Shown one piece after another: positions 1-8,199 of a stretch of DNA of 64,000 bases. The translations under genes and the position numbers were made by a program. Origin of the DNA: an uncultured Altererythrobacter sp. (GTDB lineage Bacteria > Pseudomonadota > Alphaproteobacteria > Sphingomonadales > Sphingomonadaceae); the NCBI GenBank assembly GCA_947492235.1, contig CANLLZ010000001.1:1674001-1738000 (forward strand), read 5' to 3'. Numbering within the stretch: the stretch's first letter is position 1; every line of letters starts with the position of its first letter. The notes beneath the pieces were generated by a model. It saw only the letters and a program-made list of their open reading frames with translations. It was not told the DNA's origin and ran no database searches.

Positions 1-1227
1 ATTTTCTCCGCAATCGCCGCCGGATTGCTCTGGCTCGTCCCGGCGCCGATGTTCCCCAATGGCATGAACAGCCAGCTCGACCGGCTGCTGGTGCTGGCCA
101 TCCCGGCCTATGCGCTGACTGAGATACTGCTGGCGGCGCAAGCCTACCGGTTCGATATCGCCGCCACTGTGCGTGCCCGCGCCATTGTCGAGCCTTGGAC
201 CATTTCGATTGCGGCAGGTGCATTCTATTTCATCGTTCCCGACGCCGGTCTGGCAATGGCCTACCTCGCGTCGATCTATGCCGGATTGTTGGCTGCGCTG
301 TGGCCTTTCATGCGCGATTACGGCCTGCCGCGCGGATGGCGGCCGCACCCCGTCGCGATGAGCAAAATGAGCGCCCGCGCCTTGCCGCTCGCCACTGCCG
401 ATGCGATTGAATGGGGTACAAGGCGGCTGGATATCTTCATTCTCGGCTTCTTCGCCGCGCCCGCTGCGGTGGGGATCTATTACGTCGCCCAGCAGGTCGC
501 CAGCCTGCCGCAAAAGCTGAAGACCAGCTTCGAACCGATCCTTGGCCCGGTCATCACCCGCAATCTCAAATCGAAGAATTACAGCGCCATCGCCAGCCAG
601 GTTCGGCAAGTGGGCTTCTGGATCATCGCCGCGCAGGCCGGGATTGCGCTGGCACTGGCTATTCCGGGCGAGGCAGTGATGGGATTGGTCGGGCCGAATT
701 TTGTCGGCGGTACCGGCGCGCTCGCCTTCCTGCTGATTGCCGAAGTCGTCGCCGCAACGGCCGTCGTTTCCGAAGCCGCGCTGGTCTATATGGCTCGGGT
801 CCGCAATTTGTGGATTTCCATTGCCACCATCGCGCTGCAGGCCGCCATCACCATCGGCCTGATGATCGGAATCGAGAGTTACGGCCTGCCCGAACCCTAC
901 AAGGCAGCGGGCGCAGCTGCGGCGCTGATGCTGGCTCTGGGCGCGGCATCGCTGGTCAAGGCAACACTTCTTTCACGCCTGCTGGGCGCGCCGGTCAATA
1001 ATTGGCGCTGGGCGCTGGTGTGGGCCAGCGCGCCCGCCATGGCCGTGGGCTATGCGGCGACATGGCTGCCTGAATGGATGGAGCTGCTGGTGGGCATCCC
1101 CGCCATCCTCGCCACCTATGGCTATGTCATCTGGCACAAGGGCTTCGGGCCGGAGGACCGCGTGCTTTTCCGCAAGAATATCAGTGGGGACAAGGCCAAA
1201 GCGGAGAACGCTTCGACGCCTGAATAG
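1..1227 (+). CDS. Oligosaccharide/polysaccharide flippase-like membrane protein, 3' part only
   Basis: The reading frame is open from the first base, so the 5' end lies outside the window; 408 residues and a TAG stop are visible. The protein is almost wholly hydrophobic, with alternating membrane segments and short basic loops, as in Wzx/MATE-type flippases (MOP superfamily) that move lipid-linked sugars across the inner membrane. A stretch around 'QQVASLPQKLKTSFEPIL' resembles the conserved central region of this family. No other polysaccharide genes are visible downstream, so the substrate cannot be inferred. A different MOP exporter is possible. Confidence 0.72.
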   Translation: MFSAIAAGLLWLVPAPMFPNGMNSQLDRLLVLAIPAYALTEILLAAQAYRFDIAATVRARAIVEPWTISIAAGAFYFIVPDAGLAMAYLASIYAGLLAALWPFMRDYGLPRGWRPHPVAMSKMSARALPLATADAIEWGTRRLDIFILGFFAAPAAVGIYYVAQQVASLPQKLKTSFEPILGPVITRNLKSKNYSAIASQVRQVGFWIIAAQAGIALALAIPGEAVMGLVGPNFVGGTGALAFLLIAEVVAATAVVSEAALVYMARVRNLWISIATIALQAAITIGLMIGIESYGLPEPYKAAGAAAALMLALGAASLVKATLLSRLLGAPVNNWRWALVWASAPAMAVGYAATWLPEWMELLVGIPAILATYGYVIWHKGFGPEDRVLFRKNISGDKAKAENASTPE

Positions 1228-1314
1228 AGCATTCAGTCGGCATTCACGGCCCGGGGCCATCCTTGCACGATCAAAACGCGGCCGAGACCGCGCTGCTGCT
1301 GGGGAGTATGCTCT

Positions 1315-3063
1315 ATGAAAGCCGTCCGTATTGTTTCCGTCACTGCTCTCGCAGGCGCCTTGGCGGCCTGCGCAACAACACAGCAAAGCGGCAGTGACGA
1401 GAACATCGTGGTTACGGGCGCGAAAGTCGGCGATCGATCCGGCGGGAATTATTCGCCGCCACCGCCGCCACCACCCCCTCCTCCTCCGCCACCACCTTCG
1501 ATGATGGCCTCGCCCTCTCCAGTGATGGTCACCGGTTCGCGCGCTGTTGCCGAATCTGCGCCCGCTCCCACCGCGCAATCACAAGCTGCGGACGCGACGT
1601 CCTACCGTTACGTCGTGCCGCCTGTGATCGTGCCGACCGATCCGGGCCGCGAGCAATATGATGGCGAGGAAGTCTCCTCCGTCAAACTCGCTCGCAGCGA
1701 GCCGGTCAGCACATTCTCGGTCGATGTGGATACGGCCAGCTACGCCAATATGCGCCGGTTCCTGAGCGACGGGCAGACCCCGCCCAAGGCCGCGGTGCGG
1801 ACCGAAGAGTTCATCAATTATTTCCGCTACGATTACGATGCGCCGGACCGGGTGGACCAGCCCTTCAGCGTCAATCTGGACACCGCCGTCACCCCGTGGA
1901 ACGCGGGCACACGGCTGATCCGCATCGGGCTGGCGGGATACGAGCTGCCCAAGCAGGATCGCCCGCCGGCCAATCTGGTCTTCCTGCTCGATGTCTCCGG
2001 CTCCATGGGCAGCCCGGACAAGCTGCCACTGGTCAAAACCGCGATGCGCCAGCTGGCCAATCAATTGCAGGAGCAGGACCGTGTGTCGATCGTGGTCTAT
2101 GCGGGCGCGGCCGGTCTGGTGCTGGAGCCGACCAATGATCCCGTCGCCATTCGCAGCGCAATGGACGATTTGCGTGCTGGCGGCTCCACTGCGGGCGGCG
2201 CGGGGATCGAGCTTGCCTATAGAATCGCAGAGGCGAACCGTATCGAGGGCGGCGTGAACCGGGTGATCCTGGCAACCGATGGCGATTTCAATGTCGGGGT
2301 CTCAAGCCGCGATGCTCTGGTCGAAATGATCGAGACAAAGCGCGAGAGCGGCACGACGTTGTCGGTCCTCGGCTTCGGGCGCGGCAATATCAACGACGCG
2401 ATGATGGAGCAGGTGGCCGATAACGGGAACGGCAATTACAGCTACATCGACAGCGCGCTGGAAGCCAAAAAGGTGCTGGGCGAGGAGATGGGCGCGACCA
2501 TTTTCACCATCGCCAAGGATGTGAAAATCCAGGTCGAGTTCAACCCCGCCGTCGTCAGCCAGTATCGTCTGATCGGGTATGAAAACCGCATCTTGCGCGA
2601 AGAAGACTTCAACAATGATGCAGTGGATGCAGGCGATATCGGCGCGGGCCATCAGGTGACTGCGCTGTACGAAGTGGTGCCCGCGGGCGGACAGGGCTGG
2701 ATCCCCACCCGCCGCTATGACGATCCCATTCCGCAGACCGCAACCGACCGCGCGGCAGAAGCTGCCCATATCAAACTGCGCTACAAAAAGCCCGGCGGCG
2801 ATATCTCCACGCTGATCCAGGAAATTCTGCCCGCGAGTGCATTGGCCACCACCGCCATGCCGACCGGCGATTTCGCCTTCGCCACGGCCGTGGGCGCATT
2901 CGGACAGAAGATGCGCGGCGATCCGATGCTGGATGGCTATTCCTATCGCAGCATCGAGCGTCTGGCCGGGCCGCAGAGCAATTTCTACCGGCAGGAATTC
3001 ATCAAGCTGGCAGGGCTCGCCAGCGCAATGAACGAGCGTGAGGGGAACACCGGCGGCGATTGA
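1315..3063 (+). CDS. VWA-domain lipoprotein (YfbK-like)
   Basis: 582 residues. The N-terminus is a lipoprotein signal with lipobox LAAC and acylated Cys at residue 19. A low-complexity region follows, with 14 consecutive prolines at about 48-61. The YfbK-type N-terminal module (about 115-200, including FSVDVDTASYAN) precedes a von Willebrand A domain with a complete MIDAS motif, DVSGSMG at 226-232, and a C-terminal DUF3520-like region. Family members are envelope proteins of unclear function. The linker holds two short segments (IVVTGAK at 31-37 and MVTGSR at 71-76) resembling the motif that follows the signal peptide of TonB-dependent receptors. It stands alone between the flippase and the OmpA-like gene. 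Confidence 0.85.
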   Translation: MKAVRIVSVTALAGALAACATTQQSGSDENIVVTGAKVGDRSGGNYSPPPPPPPPPPPPPPSMMASPSPVMVTGSRAVAESAPAPTAQSQAADATSYRYVVPPVIVPTDPGREQYDGEEVSSVKLARSEPVSTFSVDVDTASYANMRRFLSDGQTPPKAAVRTEEFINYFRYDYDAPDRVDQPFSVNLDTAVTPWNAGTRLIRIGLAGYELPKQDRPPANLVFLLDVSGSMGSPDKLPLVKTAMRQLANQLQEQDRVSIVVYAGAAGLVLEPTNDPVAIRSAMDDLRAGGSTAGGAGIELAYRIAEANRIEGGVNRVILATDGDFNVGVSSRDALVEMIETKRESGTTLSVLGFGRGNINDAMMEQVADNGNGNYSYIDSALEAKKVLGEEMGATIFTIAKDVKIQVEFNPAVVSQYRLIGYENRILREEDFNNDAVDAGDIGAGHQVTALYEVVPAGGQGWIPTRRYDDPIPQTATDRAAEAAHIKLRYKKPGGDISTLIQEILPASALATTAMPTGDFAFATAVGAFGQKMRGDPMLDGYSYRSIERLAGPQSNFYRQEFIKLAGLASAMNEREGNTGGD

Positions 3064-3126
3064 GCCGCGCACACTCTTTCTCTGGCCCCTTCCCTAGCCA
3101 ACCTGCGCGCCGTATGAGGCACGGCA

Positions 3127-3867
3127 ATGTCCGTGCGTCCATCCTTGATCATGCTGACCGGTGCGGTGCTCGTCGCTGTCATGGCTCTTCTATGGGGATC
3201 GCGCACAGCGCCTGCTCTGGCGGGTAACCTCACAGCCCAAGCGGCGGAGGTGATTGCCGCTTCGGAAGCGCGTGAGGCTCAGGTCAGCTTTGTGAGCGAC
3301 AATGGCTGGCCGACGCGTCACGCCTTGCTCACCGCCGCAGACGATCTGGACGAAGGCACGCGGGCCGATCTGGCAATTGCGGTCGCGGGCATACCCGGTG
3401 TTGCCGGTATCAACTGGTTCGACGGATCGATGCTGGCCGATGGCAGCGACCGGCCGCTAACCTCCATGCATTGTCAGGATGACGTGGCGGCCATTCTGGG
3501 CGCACGCACGATTCGGTTCGAAGAGTCGAGCGCAGACCTGACGACTGGCAATGATGAATTGCTCGGCGAAGTCGCTGCAGCCTTACGCCCGTGCCTCGGC
3601 GCAATCATCGCGATTATCGGCCACACCGACAGTTCCGGCGATGCCGAAGCCAATCTGGCGCTTTCCCGCGACCGTGCTTCGAAAGTGCGGCAGGAACTGA
3701 TCGCTCGCGGCATACCGCGCGATGGACTTCGCGCGCGCGGCGTTGGAGATAGCAGGCCGGTGGAAGGTCTGGACCCGGCGGACCCGGCCAATCGCCGCAT
3801 CGAATTTTCCGTAATCGCAAAGGTGCCACTGGTTCCGACGCCAGTCGACACACCGGGGCCGCGCTAG
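3127..3867 (+). CDS. OmpA-family C-terminal domain protein
   Basis: 246 residues, starting at ATG with an N-terminal hydrophobic segment (about residues 6-28) that is a signal peptide or membrane anchor. The C-terminal half (about 125-235) is an OmpA-like peptidoglycan-binding domain: GHTDSSGD, then NLALSRDRASKVRQEL and a terminal NRRIEF, including the Asp and Arg that bind diaminopimelate in the family. Two cysteines (in MHCQDD and RPCLG) could form a disulfide. It is first in a compact group with the 58-aa membrane protein (2 nt after its stop) and the helix-hairpin-helix protein, so all three are probably co-transcribed. Confidence 0.8.
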   Translation: MSVRPSLIMLTGAVLVAVMALLWGSRTAPALAGNLTAQAAEVIAASEAREAQVSFVSDNGWPTRHALLTAADDLDEGTRADLAIAVAGIPGVAGINWFDGSMLADGSDRPLTSMHCQDDVAAILGARTIRFEESSADLTTGNDELLGEVAAALRPCLGAIIAIIGHTDSSGDAEANLALSRDRASKVRQELIARGIPRDGLRARGVGDSRPVEGLDPADPANRRIEFSVIAKVPLVPTPVDTPGPR

Positions 3868-3869
3868 CT

Positions 3870-4046
3870 ATGCCTATCTGGTTTGAAGTTATCGCTCTGT
3901 CGCTCGCCGCCTACGCTATTGGCTTGCTGCTCGGCTGGATTTTGTGGAGCGGTGAATTCACGAAGCAACCGGACGAGACAGCGGGTAGCGGGGAAATACC
4001 GCAACCCGAAACCCCGCCGGAGAAAGACGAGAGTACGACGCAATGA
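3870..4046 (+). CDS. Small single-pass membrane protein, 58 aa
   Basis: A 58-residue frame starts at ATG 3870, two bases after the OmpA-like stop, and ends TGA at 4044-4046, overlapping the next ATG by four bases (ATGA). It begins MPIWFEVIALSLAAYAIG and has one membrane helix (about residues 5-27, ending in LGWILW). A charged, Pro/Glu-rich tail (EIPQPETPPEKDE) follows. No family is recognised. Coupling on both sides and a sensible membrane topology argue that it is real and works with its neighbours in the envelope. Confidence 0.7.
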   Translation: MPIWFEVIALSLAAYAIGLLLGWILWSGEFTKQPDETAGSGEIPQPETPPEKDESTTQ

Positions 4047-4573
4047 TGCAATTGGTGGAAGCAAACTGGCCCGTTTTGTTGGCCGCCCTGCTGATCGGCC
4101 TGCTGGTCGCTTGGCTGATCTTTCGTGCCAACCGCAAGACGACGATCAAGCGCGACCCTGCTTCGCCAGACCCGGATGCCCCGGCGCAGCGCAATCAAGC
4201 GCTCATCGATGCGCCGCCGGTTGCCAGTCATCCTGATCCGGTTGCCGTACCGGGCGCGGTTGGCGGAGCCGCGATTGCTGCCACTGCGGCGGCGCATGTG
4301 CCCGAGGCGAAACTAGACAAGGTCGATGCGGCTGACGGCGATGACTTGACGCGGATCAAGGGCGTAGGCCCGAAACTGGCGGCGCTGCTGGGGCAACTGG
4401 GCGTCATCAGCTTTGCCCAGATCGCCGCATGGGATGATGCCGAGATCGACCGGATCGATGGACAGCTGGGCCGGTTTCAAGGGCGCATCCGCCGCGATGA
4501 CTGGATGACGCAGGCGCGCTATCTGGCGGATGGTGACAGCGCCGGATACGAAGCGCAATTCGGGCGGCTCTAA
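4043..4573 (+). CDS. Membrane-anchored helix-hairpin-helix protein
   Basis: 176 residues. One N-terminal membrane helix (about 9-28, LLAALLIGLLVAWLIF) is followed by an Ala/Pro-rich linker. The C-terminal helix-hairpin-helix module (about 100-165) contains DDLTRIKGVGPKLAALLGQL, the pattern often annotated as a 'predicted flap endonuclease-1-like 5' DNA nuclease' and also found fused to ribosomal protein bL21 or NuoE. No nuclease catalytic residues are visible, so a scaffolding or protein-binding role is as likely. Its start overlaps the stop of the 58-aa protein, indicating translational coupling. Confidence 0.75.
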   Translation: MMQLVEANWPVLLAALLIGLLVAWLIFRANRKTTIKRDPASPDPDAPAQRNQALIDAPPVASHPDPVAVPGAVGGAAIAATAAAHVPEAKLDKVDAADGDDLTRIKGVGPKLAALLGQLGVISFAQIAAWDDAEIDRIDGQLGRFQGRIRRDDWMTQARYLADGDSAGYEAQFGRL

Positions 4574-4663
4574 AGCCCCTGCACCCCTGCCCCTGAACCA
4601 ACGACTGGCCTTGCGGTTAGCGGGTGTAAGCGGCAAAGCAGTCGGCCTACGCTAGGAGATACA

Positions 4664-5860
4664 ATGGCAGGCGCACAAACGGGCATCGTTCCCTTCACTT
4701 GGGACGATCCATTCCGGCTCGAAGAGCAATTGACCGAAGAAGAGCGGATGATCCGCGATGCCGCTCATGGCTTCGCGCAGGACAATCTGCAGCCGCTGGT
4801 GACAGAAGCCTATCGCAACGAAACCGTCGCGCCCGAACTGTTCCCGATGTTCGGGCAAGCCGGTCTGTTGGGTGCCACCATTCCAGAGGAATATGGCGGC
4901 GCGGGCGCGAGCTATGTTGCCTATGGCCTGATCGCGCGCGAGATCGAGCGGGTCGATAGCGGCTACCGCTCCATGGCCAGCGTCCAGTCCAGCCTGGTCA
5001 TGTTCCCGATTCACGCCTTCGGGTCGGAAGAACAGCGCCGCAAATATCTGCCCGGCCTTGCCAGTGGCGAGTTGATCGGGTGCTTCGGCCTGACAGAGCC
5101 CGATGCAGGCTCCGACCCCGGCGGGATGCGCACCTACGCCAAGAAAGACGGCGACGGCTATGTAATCTCCGGCGCGAAGACATGGATTTCCAATTCGCCC
5201 TTCGCCGATGTGTTCGTCGTCTGGGCGAAAAGCGAGGCGCATGGCGATGGCATTCGCGGATTCATTCTCGAAAAAGGCATGGAAGGCCTGTCCGCGCCGA
5301 AAATCGAAGGAAAACTCTCTCTGCGCGCCAGCACCACCGGCATGATCGTGATGGACGAGGTGAAGCTGCCCGCCGATGCTTTGCTGCCCGAGGTGCAGGG
5401 TCTGAAGGGACCGTTCGGCTGCCTCAACCGCGCGCGCTATGGCATCAGCTGGGGCGCTATGGGCGCGGCAGAATTCTGTTTCCACGCCGCACGGCAATAC
5501 GGGCTCGACCGGCAGCAATTCGGCGTGCCGCTCGCCTCCAAGCAGCTCTATCAACTCAAGCTGTCGGATATGCTGACCGATATCAGCATGGGCCTGCAGG
5601 CCAGCTTGCGTGTCGGCCGCCTGATGGATGAAGGAAGCTTCGCGCCGGAGATGATCTCGATCGTGAAACGCAACAATGTCGGCAAGGCACTCGATGTGGC
5701 CCGCAAGGCCCGCGACATGCATGGCGGCAACGGTATTTCCGAGGAATATCAGGTCATCCGCCACATGGTGAATCTGGAAACGGTGAACACGTACGAGGGC
5801 ACGCATGATGTGCACGCGCTGATCCTCGGGCGGGCAATCACGGGGCTGGCGGCGTTCTGA
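4664..5860 (+). CDS. gcdH: Glutaryl-CoA dehydrogenase
   Basis: 398 residues, the normal length for an acyl-CoA dehydrogenase. It oxidises and decarboxylates glutaryl-CoA to crotonyl-CoA in lysine and tryptophan breakdown, using FAD and electron-transfer flavoprotein. Seen here: [25 protein letters not shown] and the C-terminal [19 protein letters not shown], in which Glu378 is the catalytic base position of glutaryl-CoA dehydrogenases. The start is ATG 4664 after a GGAG at 4652-4655. It lies upstream of, but 55 nt away from, the maiA-fahA pair and could share its transcript. A related short-chain acyl-CoA dehydrogenase is less likely given the motifs. Confidence 0.9.
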   Translation: MAGAQTGIVPFTWDDPFRLEEQLTEEERMIRDAAHGFAQDNLQPLVTEAYRNETVAPELFPMFGQAGLLGATIPEEYGGAGASYVAYGLIAREIERVDSGYRSMASVQSSLVMFPIHAFGSEEQRRKYLPGLASGELIGCFGLTEPDAGSDPGGMRTYAKKDGDGYVISGAKTWISNSPFADVFVVWAKSEAHGDGIRGFILEKGMEGLSAPKIEGKLSLRASTTGMIVMDEVKLPADALLPEVQGLKGPFGCLNRARYGISWGAMGAAEFCFHAARQYGLDRQQFGVPLASKQLYQLKLSDMLTDISMGLQASLRVGRLMDEGSFAPEMISIVKRNNVGKALDVARKARDMHGGNGISEEYQVIRHMVNLETVNTYEGTHDVHALILGRAITGLAAF

Positions 5861-5915
5861 CCCTGCACCGGAACAGGCGCGCGCAGCAGGCGTCTAACAA
5901 GCGGAGGCCGCGCGC

Positions 5916-6560
5916 ATGAAACTCTATGGCTATTACCGAAGCTCGACCAGCTATCGCCTGCGCTGCGCGCTGGAACTGAAGGGGCTGGCTTACGAGAATC
6001 TGCCGGTCAATCTTTTGAAATCGGAACAGAAGGACGCAGCCTTCACCAGCCGCAATCCCTTTGGCAGCGTGCCAATGCTGGAGGCAGACGGGCATGATCG
6101 CGCGCAATCCATGGCTATTATCGAGTGGCTGGACGAAGCCTATCCGGACCAGCCGCTGCTGCCAGCCGATCCTGAGCAGCGCTATCTCGCGCGCGAACTG
6201 GCCTATGCCATCGCCACCGAATTGCATGCTCCGCTCAATCTGCCGGTGCTGAAATATCTGAAGGAAGAATACGGCCAGTCGCAGGAGCAGATCGGCGAGT
6301 GGTATCGCCATTGGCTCGCTCGCACGCTTGACCCGTTGGAGCAGCGGCTGGCGCAGCTGGGCACCGGCGATTTCCTGTTCGATGCCCCCGGCTTTTTCGA
6401 AGTCGTCCTAATGCCGCAGATTTACAATGCGCGGCGGTTCGAATTCGACTTTGGCGATAAGCCGCACATCACCCAGATCGAGGCCGCCTGCCTCGCCCTG
6501 CCCGCATTCCAGCGCGCCCATCCGGATGCGCAGCCTGACAACCCTTCCAACAAGGACTGA
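5916..6560 (+). CDS. maiA: Maleylacetoacetate isomerase (zeta-class GST fold)
   Basis: 214 residues, the family's usual size. The zeta-class glutathione S-transferase signature SSTSYRLR sits at residues 9-16, where family members have SSCSYRVR; its first Ser contacts glutathione. NPFGSVPMLE follows, then the GST helical domain. The enzyme isomerises maleylacetoacetate to fumarylacetoacetate in the homogentisate route of tyrosine and phenylalanine breakdown. The next gene, six bases downstream, encodes a fumarylacetoacetate hydrolase, the next step. Homogentisate 1,2-dioxygenase is not in the window. Confidence 0.9.
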   Translation: MKLYGYYRSSTSYRLRCALELKGLAYENLPVNLLKSEQKDAAFTSRNPFGSVPMLEADGHDRAQSMAIIEWLDEAYPDQPLLPADPEQRYLARELAYAIATELHAPLNLPVLKYLKEEYGQSQEQIGEWYRHWLARTLDPLEQRLAQLGTGDFLFDAPGFFEVVLMPQIYNARRFEFDFGDKPHITQIEAACLALPAFQRAHPDAQPDNPSNKD

Positions 6561-6566
6561 ACTGCC

Positions 6567-7577
6567 ATGAAACTCGCAACGCTCAACGACGGAACCCGCG
6601 ACGGCAAACTGGTGGTCGTGTCCAGGGACATCACCCGGTACTGCGCGGCGGACAACATCGCGCCGACCTTGCAGGCCGCACTCGACAACTGGACCGAGTG
6701 CGCGCCCAAGCTGGAGGCGCTCTACCGCGATGTCGAGCATCAGGCCGTGCCTTGCGAGCGGTTCCACGAACGGGAAGCGCATTCGCCGCTGCCGCGAGCC
6801 TATCAATGGGCCGATGGCAGCGCCTATATCAACCATGTCGAGTTGGTCCGCAAAGCGCGCGGTGCGGAAGTGCCCGACAGCTTTTATCACGACCCGCTGA
6901 TGTATCAGGGCGGCAGCGACGATTTCCTGCCTCCACGCGCCGACATCCCGCTGGGCGATGTGAAATGGGGCTGCGATATGGAAGGTGAAGTCGCCGTAAT
7001 CGTCGACGATGTGCCGATGGGCACCAGCGCCGCCAATGCCGCAGACCACATCAAGCTTGTTATGCTGGTAAACGATGTCTCTCTGCGCGGCCTGATCCCG
7101 GGTGAGCTCGCCAAAGGCTTCGGCTTCTTCCAGTCCAAGCCCTCCACCGCGTTCAGCCCCGTTTGCGTCACGCCGGACGAACTGGGTGACGCGTGGAAGG
7201 ATACGGTGATCCACCTCCCCCTGATGGTGAATTACAACGGCGAGCCCTTTGGCCGTGCGCAAGTGGGCGAGGATGCAACCTTCACCCTCGCCGAACTTGT
7301 CGCCCATGCGGCGAAGACCCGCAATCTGGGGGCAGGCGCAATCATCGGTTCCGGCACAATCAGCAACAAGGGTGCCGATGGCGGACCCGGCAAGCCGGTC
7401 AGCGAAGGCGGGCTGGGTTACAGCTGTATCGCCGAAATCCGCATGATCGAGACGATTGCCAGCGGCGAGGCAAAGACCCGCTTCATGGCACCGGGCGATA
7501 CCGTGAAAATCTGGATGGAAGACGAAGGCGGCCACTCGATCTTCGGCGCCATCCGGCAGGAAGTCGTCGCGGCCTGA
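6567..7577 (+). CDS. fahA: Fumarylacetoacetate hydrolase family protein
   Basis: 336 residues. The FAH fold carries the metal ligands as Glu139/Glu141 (DMEGEVAVI) and Asp170 (LVNDVSLRG), plus the typical KPSTAFSPV segment. In the homogentisate pathway the enzyme splits fumarylacetoacetate into fumarate and acetoacetate. The six-base spacing from maiA supports that reaction over other FAH-family activities, although the protein is shorter than the eukaryotic enzyme and matches the shorter bacterial form. Its TGA overlaps the ATG of the following yetF-like gene. Confidence 0.85.
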   Translation: MKLATLNDGTRDGKLVVVSRDITRYCAADNIAPTLQAALDNWTECAPKLEALYRDVEHQAVPCERFHEREAHSPLPRAYQWADGSAYINHVELVRKARGAEVPDSFYHDPLMYQGGSDDFLPPRADIPLGDVKWGCDMEGEVAVIVDDVPMGTSAANAADHIKLVMLVNDVSLRGLIPGELAKGFGFFQSKPSTAFSPVCVTPDELGDAWKDTVIHLPLMVNYNGEPFGRAQVGEDATFTLAELVAHAAKTRNLGAGAIIGSGTISNKGADGGPGKPVSEGGLGYSCIAEIRMIETIASGEAKTRFMAPGDTVKIWMEDEGGHSIFGAIRQEVVAA

Positions 7578-8104
7578 TGTTCGTCGAGGCCACATGGCCC
7601 GATATCGTCCTGCGCGGCATCCTGCTGTCGGGCATCGGCCTAGCCTACGTTGTATTTCTGGTCCGGATGGTGGGCCTGCGGTCATTCTCCAAAATGACCA
7701 ATTTCGATTTCGTCATGACCGTAGCCAGCGGCTCGCTGTTGGCAGGGGCCGCACAGGCAACCGACTGGGCAGGCTTTGCCCAGGCAATGATTGCGATGAC
7801 CGGCCTGTTTTCGGCCCAATGGGCTCTCGCCCGTCTGCGCAAGCGGTCGGACAGTTTCGAACAGGCGATCCAGAACGACGCGGTGCTGCTGATGAAGGAT
7901 GGCGAGTTCTGCGAGCAGGCACTGAAGGAAGAGCGGGTCGCGCAATCGGACCTGATGGCAAAACTGCGCGAATCCAATGTGCTGGAGATGGGTAAAGTCC
8001 GCGCTGTCGTGCTTGAAACAACAGGCGATGTCTCGGTGCTACATGGGGACCGTCTCGAACCGCGGTTGATCGCCAATGTTCGCGATCTCACAACGGAAAG
8101 CTAA
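7577..8104 (+). CDS. YetF-like DUF421 membrane protein
   Basis: 175 residues from ATG 7577, which overlaps the preceding stop (TGATG). Three N-terminal membrane helices occupy about residues 8-85 and include GLRSFSKMTNFDFVMTVASG, a DUF421/YetF hallmark. A small cytoplasmic domain follows (QNDAVLLMKDGEF, RESNVLEMGKVRAVVLETTG). Function of the family is poorly defined. The overlap suggests co-transcription with fahA but not necessarily a shared pathway. Confidence 0.85.
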   Translation: MFVEATWPDIVLRGILLSGIGLAYVVFLVRMVGLRSFSKMTNFDFVMTVASGSLLAGAAQATDWAGFAQAMIAMTGLFSAQWALARLRKRSDSFEQAIQNDAVLLMKDGEFCEQALKEERVAQSDLMAKLRESNVLEMGKVRAVVLETTGDVSVLHGDRLEPRLIANVRDLTTES

Positions 8105-8154
8105 GCGGGGTCAGGCCATCCGGCCCCCGCAATCCGGTTTCGCGTGAACGCATT

Positions 8155-8183
8155 GGCGGACCGGAGTCTCACTCCGGCCCGCC
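8155..8183. terminator. Hairpin between convergent genes, possible bidirectional terminator
   Basis: A strong inverted repeat: CCGGAGT (8161-8167) and ACTCCGG (8171-8177) around a three-base loop, extended after one mismatch by GGCGG/CCGCC. It lies between the yetF-like stop and the TBDR stop. There is no clear T-run on either side, so efficiency is uncertain. Confidence 0.55.
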
Positions 8184-8199
8184 AGTCGATTGCCGGCCC

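Noticed and set aside
1315-1560. Remnant of a TBDR gene fused to the VWA gene (because of IVVTG motifs)
   Set aside because: There is no plug or barrel sequence, and the lipoprotein signal, linker and VWA domain form one coherent protein.
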